Below, piece by piece: positions 18,001-22,380 of a DNA stretch of 22,380 nucleotides; position 1 is the stretch's first letter; every line of letters begins with the position of its first letter. The stretch comes from an uncultured Eubacteriales bacterium. GTDB lineage: Bacteria; Bacillota_A; Clostridia; Christensenellales; Aristaeellaceae. The notes beneath the pieces are model-generated. The model worked only from the letters and a program-made list of their open reading frames with translations, was not told the DNA's origin and searched no databases. The translations under genes and the position numbers were made by a program. The stretch lies in NCBI GenBank assembly GCA_902775835.1, contig CACYNZ010000013.1, forward strand, positions 1-22,380, read 5' to 3'.

Positions 18001-18136
18001 CAAAGAAGGTGAAGTGGCGCTGGCTGTCCGCGTTGGCGGCAAAGGACCGGCGCACGATGTCGCGGGACTTCCAGAAGGACTGGACTTCGTTTTCCCGCTC
18101 CACAAACTTCATGTCTGTGGGGATTTTCCTGTACAT
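15008..18136 (-). CDS. ileS: Isoleucyl-tRNA synthetase, long (type 2) form
   Basis: 1042 residues, longer than the roughly 920-940 of E. coli-type enzymes and typical of the IleRS2 group. The class I signature HIGH is at 56-59 (TANGKPHIGHIETRV) and KMSKH at 592-596. Editing-domain blocks include TTPWTLPSNLALCVNP and the GTGIVHTAPAFGEDD region. Zinc-like knuckles are YCPRCGTALS and VCPECGEPMHRV. Next come WYDSGSMPFAQWHYPF and the anticodon-binding region. The ATG at 18136 follows GGAGGT with 7-nt spacing; the longer frame to 18241 runs into the T-box leader and is rejected. Expression is controlled by the T-box just upstream. IleRS2 enzymes are usually less sensitive to mupirocin, which is family knowledge only. 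Confidence 0.97.
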   Translation of the reverse strand: MYRKIPTDMKFVERENEVQSFWKSRDIVRRSFAANADSQRHFTFFDGPPTANGKPHIGHIETRVIKDLFPRYHVMKGENATRKAGWDTHGLPVELEVEKSLGLDGKKDIEKYGIEPFIGKCKESVWKYLHEWEKMSDQVGYWVDMEHPYITYDNNYIESEWWSLKEIWNKGLLYQGHKVVPYCPRCGTALSSHEVAQGYKLVKERSAVVRFPVTGEEDTCFLAWTTTPWTLPSNLALCVNPHETYAKFLADGRKYIMAKALIPSIFPDAEIEILEEMVGNDLVGTSYEPPYRFVEPDKKAWFVIADEYVTMTDGTGIVHTAPAFGEDDNRVCSAAGLPFVCLVDDQGKMKPETKWPGVFVKDADPLVLKDLDERGLLFSAPPFEHDYPFCWRCDTPLLYYARPTWFIRMTAVRDNLVRNNRTINWIPDNIKEGRMGNFLENVIDWGLSRERYWGTPLPVWKCNKGHTHVVGSIEELRRMAVKDPGADVELHRPFIDQVELVCPECGEPMHRVKEVIDCWYDSGSMPFAQWHYPFENKETFEKNFPADFISEAIDQTRGWFYTLEAISTLLFDRAPFKNVIVMGHVQDADGRKMSKHLGNVVDPFQMLDKYGADALRWYFYTTSAAWLPTRFSEKSVQEGPCRFLATLQNVHSFFSMYAEIDGFDPQAHPLDKVELSLMDRWLLSRLNSLVARVDDDLKNFRCTEPANAIAEFVDELSNWYVRRGRERFWGKGMAGDKEAAFATLYHTLKVLSQILAPFTPFMAEEIWQNLVIGKLDNAPDSVHLSTFPEADMKYVDTDMEQQMEALLEVVTLGRSCRNLASLKVRQPLSCLYVKGASFSEEYVNLCRDELNVREVRFTEDARAFTTYQLKPQMRTLGPRYGKLLKAIGETLAAADGNEVVDAFERGETVHFTVNGTDVELNKDDVLTSPMQKPGFMAQEDRGVTVVLDTNLTPALISEGFAREVISKIQTQRKDSGFEVTDRIQICMECSDKLWDAVTENQDMILRATLGLSLERGACPEDWKRAEWNVNGEDAVIGLKQQA

Positions 18137-18170
18137 GGCGAAGACCTCCGTGTGAATGTATTCCGGCACG

Positions 18171-18409
18171 AAAAAATCCGTCCCGGTTGATCTCGGGACG
18201 GATATAGATCCGCGGTACCACCCAAGTTGGCTAATGCCCACTCTGCGCTGAACAGCATGCCCTGTATCGGGAGCTCCCGGGCAGCCTTACATTGCTTGGG
18301 GCTGCCGCGCTCCGGAGTGATCCGCTTGAGCTGCTGCGGCTGCCGGGCTTGCACCATGCCCCGGCTCGCTTGAGTCCGTCTGCTCAGCCGTCTCCTTCAC
18401 TGCGCTTAA
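18171..18409 (-). promoter_or_regulatory. T-box riboswitch (Ile) with terminator
   Basis: The leader of ileS. On the minus strand stem I carries an AGTGA motif and, on its 3' side, the specifier ATC (18321-18319) followed by A, which is an Ile codon. The conserved T-box TGGGTGGTACCGCGG is at 18224-18210. A terminator hairpin follows (ATCCGTCCCG at 18203-18194 pairs with 18185-18176) with a U-run at 18175-18171. Uncharged tRNA-Ile(GAU) should stabilise the antiterminator and switch ileS on. This fills the 303-base gap between ileS and the nucleoside kinase gene. Confidence 0.95.
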
Positions 18410-18415
18410 TTGAGG

Positions 18416-18443
18416 ATTATACCCGGGAATCGGAAAAAATCAA
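18416..18443 (-). promoter_or_regulatory. Promoter of the ileS T-box transcript
   Basis: On the minus strand TTGATT (18443-18438), a 16-nt spacer, and a perfect TATAAT (18421-18416). The -35 hexamer overlaps the stop codon of the upstream nucleoside kinase gene. Confidence 0.75.
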
Positions 18444-20086
18444 GTCAGATCCATGGTGCTTCCGCCGATGAATTCACGAAGCAGGGACAGCGGCGGGATC
18501 TCGGAGAGAATGTTCTCGTCAATGTCGGGAATGTAGTTCAGGGTCTTCTTCAGGCGCATGGCCAGAAGATAGCCTTCCCAGTCCGGGTCCGGATGCTCGA
18601 GCAGGCCGTAGGCGAAGTGCCGGAGCACGGGCAGCTCATAGTGCAGCGTGGTGTTGAAGAAGGTGTCCGCCATCTCCTGGTAGGGGAAGATCCAGGTCTC
18701 CTCGCCGCGGCGCACGCTGGGCCACATGGCCAGCGTCTCCTCCGGGCTCGTTCCCCGAAACTTCCAGTCGCGCACAATCCGGCGCAGAAGACGCATGTCC
18801 GTGGTGCGGATGCGGTTGTGGTCATCCAGGTTCAGACAGGTGAGATCGGAGACAAAGATGCGGTAGATGGACGGCTCCGGCATACCCTTGGAGAGCATGG
18901 GGTTCAGGGCATGGATGCCCTCGAAGATGACAATGTCCTGATCGGCGAGCTGGATCATGTTCCCGCGCTTTTCGCGACGTCCGGTGCGGAAGGAAAACTC
19001 CGGGATCTCCACTTTCCTGCCCTTGAGCAGATCCAGGGTCTGCTTCTGCAGAAGGTCCAGGTCCAGGGTCCGTATATGCTCAAGGTCCACGGAACCGTCC
19101 TTTTCGCGCGGGATCTGGTCCCGGTTCAGGTAATAGTTGTCCAGGGAGATCCGGTGCGCCTTGTAGCCCAGCACCTGAAGCTGAATGGCCAGGCGTCCGG
19201 CAAATGTGGTCTTGCCGGAGGAGGAAGGCCCGGCCACGAGCACAATGCGCTTGCGGCGCGTGGCGATCTCCCGGGCACAGTCCACCAGCGCATGGTCGTG
19301 CAGCGCTTCATTGACCCGGATGAAGGAGCGCAGTTCGCGCCGTTCCATGAGCCGGGTGAGGTCGGAGACATTGTTGACCCCGAGAATGGAGCACCAGCGC
19401 GCCGACTGGGAGAAGGTCTCCATGAGATGCGGGCGCTCAATGTAGGGCGCCGGCTCCCGGGTATACTCGCTGTTGGGCAGGAGCAGGATGAGGCTCGTCC
19501 CGTGCAGGAGCAGGTCAAACACGGGCACATAGCCCGTGGAGGGCACCATGATGCCGTAGAAGTATTCCCAGATGCCGCCGCAGCCGTACATGCGGATCAT
19601 GGGCAGGGGACGGTATCGCAGCAGCTGCACCTTGTCCTTCTGGCCCTTGTCCCCGAAATAGGCCGAGGCGTCCTGGGTCTTCCACATCTGCTTTTCGAAG
19701 GGCAGGTCCTGCCGGATGAAGTCCAGCATGCTCTCCTTGAGCAGCTTCACGTCCTGGCTGCTCAGCGGATGCCCGGGCAGGCGCAGCAGAATGCCGTTGC
19801 GCACGGAATACTCAAACCGGACCTGCTGGCCGGGAAAGACCTTTTCCATGGCCATGAGCAGCACATAGCGGATGCTGCGCTCATAGATACGCCGGCCTTC
19901 CGGTTCCTGCAGCGTGACGGGACGGATGGTGCCGTCGCCGCGCACGGACTCGTCCAGCTCCATCAGGTGCTGGTTGTGCACCAGGGCGAGGGAGGAAATA
20001 TCCCCGCAGCCGAAGGCTTTCAGGCATTCCAGTCCGGTGATGCCGTCCTGGAGTTCCAGGGTCTGGTCCTGACAGGTAAGGATCAT
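18440..20086 (-). CDS. Nucleoside (uridine-type) kinase with TGS/ThrRS-like N-terminus
   Basis: 548 residues. The N-terminal 60 residues look like a TGS domain. A threonyl-tRNA-synthetase second-domain-like region (about 65-200) follows. The C-terminal half is a P-loop kinase of the uridine kinase/phosphoribulokinase group: Walker A GPSSSGKTT at 286-294, ISLDNYYLNRD, FEGIHALNP and VRDWKFRG. This fused architecture is common in Clostridia and Thermotoga, where the enzyme phosphorylates nucleosides, probably uridine or cytidine. The ATG at 20086 overlaps the upstream frame's TGA by 4 nt (ATGA), and GAGGTG lies 8 nt before it. ileS follows from its own promoter. Confidence 0.9.
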   Translation of the reverse strand: MILTCQDQTLELQDGITGLECLKAFGCGDISSLALVHNQHLMELDESVRGDGTIRPVTLQEPEGRRIYERSIRYVLLMAMEKVFPGQQVRFEYSVRNGILLRLPGHPLSSQDVKLLKESMLDFIRQDLPFEKQMWKTQDASAYFGDKGQKDKVQLLRYRPLPMIRMYGCGGIWEYFYGIMVPSTGYVPVFDLLLHGTSLILLLPNSEYTREPAPYIERPHLMETFSQSARWCSILGVNNVSDLTRLMERRELRSFIRVNEALHDHALVDCAREIATRRKRIVLVAGPSSSGKTTFAGRLAIQLQVLGYKAHRISLDNYYLNRDQIPREKDGSVDLEHIRTLDLDLLQKQTLDLLKGRKVEIPEFSFRTGRREKRGNMIQLADQDIVIFEGIHALNPMLSKGMPEPSIYRIFVSDLTCLNLDDHNRIRTTDMRLLRRIVRDWKFRGTSPEETLAMWPSVRRGEETWIFPYQEMADTFFNTTLHYELPVLRHFAYGLLEHPDPDWEGYLLAMRLKKTLNYIPDIDENILSEIPPLSLLREFIGGSTMDLT

Positions 20087-20941
20087 GGCACAAGCACCTC
20101 TCTTGTTGAATCACTGTGTCTGCGGAGCAGGAGCTCGGCATCCGGCATGCGGCCTTCCCGGCGTCTGGCCTCTTCCTGCAGGCGCTTGGTGTGCACATAG
20201 GCGATATTGGCACGCGTGGCGCGGTCGGCGCGCACTTTCATGGAGCACATGTTTCCCGTCAGCTGCAGGCTCAGCGTGACCAGCATCTGGCCGTGCCGCG
20301 AGCACCGCGCCAGGGACTGGTAGCGGTCCGCCGCCACCATCACATAGCTGCCGTCCGGCGTGCAGGGCCGCGCGCACACGGCACAGCGCGGCATGCGCGC
20401 CTGCTCGCTCTGCAGGGCCGAGGCCACGCTCTCGAACAGGTCGCCCCGGGTGACATGCGCCTGTACCGGCGCAAGAGGCCGCGCGGTCTCGCGGAACTCC
20501 ATCACTTCGTCCGGGTGCTCAAGCGCCTGGAAGATGAGCGCGGTGTAGTAGGCGTCGTGGCAGGCGTTGTGGAAGGTGAGGTTCTCTTCCTCCGGAATGC
20601 CCATGAGCTCCACGGCGGCCTTCAGGTTCAGACGGTTGTCCAGCTGCTTTTCCTTGCGGAACAGGAGCTGGACGTCGTACATTTCCGGGAGCTCAGGATG
20701 CACATCGAAGAAATCCATGTTCTGCTTGAGCACGGAAATATCATCACAGCCCCAGGTCAGCAGCACATAGTCCTCCCCGCACCAGGCCGCGAACTGCTCC
20801 AGTGCCTCCCGGAAAGCCGGCGCCCCGGCCAGCTCCTCCGCCGGAAGGGAAATGCTTTCCTCCGGCTCGGAAAGATGCGCGTCCCGGATCAGACGCCCGT
20901 TCACCCGGATCGCGTAACGGGGCGTCAGCCGGCTGCGCTCC
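20083..20941 (-). pseudogene. 3'-5' exonuclease (DnaQ-like), N-terminus missing
   Basis: From about RYAIRVNGRLIRD onward the minus frame resembles clostridial DEDDh exonucleases: ALEQFAAWCGEDYVLLTWGC with the DD of the second motif, and the third motif HNACHDAYYTALIF. A C-terminal zinc-like part follows (CAVCARPC then CSRHG). The first motif (DLEWN-like, carrying the D and E metal ligands) should lie about 50 residues upstream and is replaced by the capD-like segment, so the product as drawn cannot be active. Its 3' end overlaps the nucleoside kinase start by 4 nt, so the exonuclease and kinase genes belong together. Confidence 0.7.
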
Positions 20942-21828
20942 GTAAATCTGGAAGACCTGCTGCGGCGCGAGCCGATCCGCATTGACGACGGCAACATAAA
21001 GTCGCTGATAAAGGGAAAGACCGTGATGGTGACAGGAGCAGGAGGCTCTATCGGCTCCGAGATATGCCGGCAGTCAAGGAACCGGCACTGCCCCTCCCGC
21101 TTCCCGATCTCCGGGAACAGGAACCGCGCCTCGTCCGCCTCCGCGTCCACGAAGACCGAGGTGAACCCTGGCGTGTCAAGGAGGAAGCTGTCGTCCCCCG
21201 CGGCGCCCACGAAGAAAAGCTCCGTGTGCCGCGTGGTCTGCTTCCCGCGCGAGATCTTTTTCGAGATCTCCCCGGTGACCATGGCGGCCTCCGGGCAGAT
21301 ACAGTTCGTGAGGGATGATTTCCCGACCCCCGACGGTCCGGCGAGCACCGTGGTCTTTCCCTTCAGGTACGCGAGCACCTCAGGGATCCCCTCCCCGGTC
21401 GCCGTGCTGCAGCGCATGCAGCGGTACCCCGCCTTCAGGTAGCCGGAGGAGTACCCGTCTGTCAGGGCATCGTCCCCGAGGTCCGCCTTGTTCCACAGGA
21501 TGGCGGTCGGGATGCCCTGCTTTTCCATGGTGCAGAGATACTGGTCCAGCAGGTAAAACTGCGGGTCCGGCTTCTTCACGGCAAGCACGATCAGCGCCTG
21601 GTCCACGTTGCTCACGGCCGGGCGCACGAGCCGGTTCCTCCTCGGAAGAAGCTCGGTGATGCTCGCCTCGCTGTCCTTTGTGCCGGCCTCGGTAAAGAGG
21701 ACCATGTCCCCGACAAGGGGCTTCCTCCCGTCCTTCCGGAACAGGCCCCGCGCCTTGCACATATACTTTGTCCCGCCGCTCATGACCTCGTAAAAGCCGG
21801 CAATCCCCTTAATGATCTTACCTTCCAT
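20083..21828 (-). CDS. rsgA: Chimeric open frame: RsgA N-part joined to exonuclease C-part
   Basis: 581 codons are open, but the content is mixed. Residues 1-258 are the ribosome-biogenesis GTPase RsgA: an OB-like N-terminus and a circularly permuted GTPase with NKAD 113-116, GPSGVGKS 164-171, GKQTTRH and DTPGF 218-222. The zinc knuckle begins C248-x4-C253-x-H255-ISEP and then breaks; the fourth Cys and the C-terminal helices are absent. About 40 residues are antisense to a capD-like gene. The rest is a DnaQ-like exonuclease without its first catalytic motif. A natural fusion of this kind is not a known architecture; assembly error or rearrangement is more likely. The ATG at 21828 is 9 nt after the PASTA kinase stop with only a weak ribosome site. 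Confidence 0.7.
   Translation of the reverse strand: MEGKIIKGIAGFYEVMSGGTKYMCKARGLFRKDGRKPLVGDMVLFTEAGTKDSEASITELLPRRNRLVRPAVSNVDQALIVLAVKKPDPQFYLLDQYLCTMEKQGIPTAILWNKADLGDDALTDGYSSGYLKAGYRCMRCSTATGEGIPEVLAYLKGKTTVLAGPSGVGKSSLTNCICPEAAMVTGEISKKISRGKQTTRHTELFFVGAAGDDSFLLDTPGFTSVFVDAEADEARFLFPEIGKREGQCRFLDCRHISEPIEPPAPVTITVFPFISDFMLPSSMRIGSRRSRSSRFTERSRLTPRYAIRVNGRLIRDAHLSEPEESISLPAEELAGAPAFREALEQFAAWCGEDYVLLTWGCDDISVLKQNMDFFDVHPELPEMYDVQLLFRKEKQLDNRLNLKAAVELMGIPEEENLTFHNACHDAYYTALIFQALEHPDEVMEFRETARPLAPVQAHVTRGDLFESVASALQSEQARMPRCAVCARPCTPDGSYVMVAADRYQSLARCSRHGQMLVTLSLQLTGNMCSMKVRADRATRANIAYVHTKRLQEEARRREGRMPDAELLLRRHSDSTREVLVP
20921..21073 (+). pseudogene. Fragment of a CapD/FlaA1-like nucleotide-sugar dehydratase
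   Basis: The plus-strand frame reads GVSRLRSVNLEDLLRREPIR, then GNIKSLIKGKTVMVTGAGGS and IGSEICRQ. This is the linker and Rossmann start (GxxGxxG as GAGGSIG) of membrane polysaccharide-biosynthesis NDP-sugar 4,6-dehydratases/epimerases. There is an in-frame stop at 20915-20917 just before it, and the homology ends abruptly at 21073. Only about 51 codons of a roughly 600-residue protein are present, with neither flank. It has no possible function here and marks the foreign segment inside the chimeric minus-strand frame. Confidence 0.72.
21052..21828 (-). pseudogene. rsgA: rsgA, truncated in the zinc-binding domain
   Basis: This is the authentic RsgA part of the chimeric frame, conserved through CRFLDCRHISEP. 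RsgA is a late 30S assembly GTPase. Normal members continue with EPGCAV and a helical tail of about 35-40 residues, giving roughly 290-300 residues. The position directly after the PASTA kinase matches the Firmicute prpC-prkC-rsgA-rpe cluster, so rsgA itself belongs with its right neighbour. By eye, leucine codons in this part and the PASTA gene are a mix of CTG, CTT and CTC, whereas ileS strongly favours CTG. Confidence 0.75.
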
Positions 21829-21837
21829 GCAGCACCG

Positions 21838-22380
21838 TCACTGCACCTTGAAGAACTGCACTTCGTAGCTCTTCAGGACTTCATCCGTATCCGCGTTGAC
21901 GACCTCGACCCTGCCGGTGTCCACGCCGAAGGCCCCCTCGATCGCGCGGAAGCGCACGGGAAGGATGGTGTCGCCCGTCACAGTGCGCGGCTCCATAAGG
22001 GTCCTGACGACCCTGCTGCCGTTCACGTCCTGGCTCAGGCGGATCATCACGTTCACGCTGGTCGTGTTCGACCCCGGCCCGATCAGGTTCGTGAGCGAGA
22101 AGGTATTGTCGATCGACGCGACGTACTTGTAGTTCGAGTCGCCCCCGAGCGGCTCGACGATCAGGTCGCCCTCCGTGGAGGCCGTGCTGCCGTTCTCCGG
22201 CCCGAGGCTCACCATGAACGGGACCGCTGAGCCGGAATCAAGCTCCGTCCCCGCGGAAAGGCCCTGCGAGATGACCTGCCCCGCCGGGATCGTGTCGCTG
22301 TAGACGCGGCCGATCTTGCCCGCAGTCAGCTGTGCCGCAGTAAGCGCCTTCACAGCGTCCTCCTCCTTGGTGCCGACAAG
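21838..22380 (-). CDS. PASTA-domain Ser/Thr kinase, C-terminal part (continues beyond window)
   Basis: The minus frame is open to the window edge; an internal GTG at 22353 is not a convincing start because the PASTA homology runs through it (LVGTKEEDAVKALTAAQLTA). One PASTA repeat is complete (GKIGRVYSDTIPAGQVISQG, ending VSLGPE). It is followed by about 120 residues of a beta-rich, extracellular-type domain (NTFSLTNLIGPG, NVMIRLSQDV, VQFFKVQ). PASTA kinases (PrkC/StkP) bind muropeptides outside the cell and phosphorylate cell-wall and translation targets; the kinase domain is outside the window. Immediate linkage to rsgA is the standard Firmicute arrangement. Confidence 0.8.
   Translation of the reverse strand, partial: LVGTKEEDAVKALTAAQLTAGKIGRVYSDTIPAGQVISQGLSAGTELDSGSAVPFMVSLGPENGSTASTEGDLIVEPLGGDSNYKYVASIDNTFSLTNLIGPGSNTTSVNVMIRLSQDVNGSRVVRTLMEPRTVTGDTILPVRFRAIEGAFGVDTGRVEVVNADTDEVLKSYEVQFFKVQ

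Noticed and set aside
15407..18190. A 927-codon plus-strand open frame opposite ileS
   Set aside because: It is a low-complexity, His/Gly/Val-rich antisense frame exactly over a well-recognised synthetase; such frames are common in GC-rich genes.
18410..20200. A 596-codon plus-strand open frame opposite the nucleoside kinase
   Set aside because: The composition is that of an antisense shadow, and the minus strand carries Walker A and a TGS-type N-terminus.
21838..22353. A separate small gene starting at GTG 22353
   Set aside because: PASTA homology continues upstream through this codon to the window edge, so it is the tail of a larger kinase.

Overview
The window looks like a chromosomal segment of a GC-rich anaerobic member of the Bacillota, probably Clostridia from a gut or rumen. 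This is inferred from a T-box-controlled long-form ileS, a TGS-type nucleoside kinase, a PASTA kinase followed by rsgA, strong GGAGG ribosome binding sites and sigma-A-like promoters. I see no rRNA, tRNA, CRISPR array or insertion sequence. The organism assignment is inference.

Left part (1-4270). The tail of a membrane protein overlaps a DUF4097 beta-repeat protein. A convergent AlkD-like DNA alkylation repair gene follows, and then a two-gene operon of an HD phosphohydrolase and a cytosolic sulfatase. Middle left (4271-9087). A large soluble Ser/Thr kinase with helical-repeat and WD40-like regions is followed by a GH123-like DUF4091 glycosidase whose 3' end is displaced by a one-base frameshift.

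Middle (9098-13860). A tight minus-strand operon encodes a GH4-family homologue that has lost both metal ligands, a class I rRNA-methyltransferase-like enzyme, an RluA-type pseudouridine synthase and tRNA-guanine transglycosylase. Upstream of it lies a DUF1080-like sugar-binding fold protein with its own promoter. A DUF1848 protein with a C-terminal CX3CX2C motif is divergent from that gene.

Right part (14930-22380). The minus strand carries ileS with an Ile T-box leader (specifier ATC) and a TGS-nucleoside kinase. Next comes a 581-codon open frame that appears chimeric: the 5' part of rsgA, about 150 bp of an oppositely oriented capD/flaA1-like gene, and the 3' part of a DnaQ-like exonuclease. 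The end of a PASTA-domain kinase gene closes the window. The pknB-rsgA order is the classical Firmicute one. The chimeric frame, with overlaps of about 21 nt at both junctions, is the most important point: it is either an assembly artefact or a microhomology-driven rearrangement. Until that is settled, the right 1.3 kb should not be assumed to be linked to the rest.

Convergent gene pairs are separated by single strong bidirectional hairpins (1273-1310, 9060-9087, 14959-14988). Most genes have a visible GGAGG-type site. I used these sites to move several starts inward from the longest possible frame, including two non-ATG starts (TTG at 13114, GTG at 10940).
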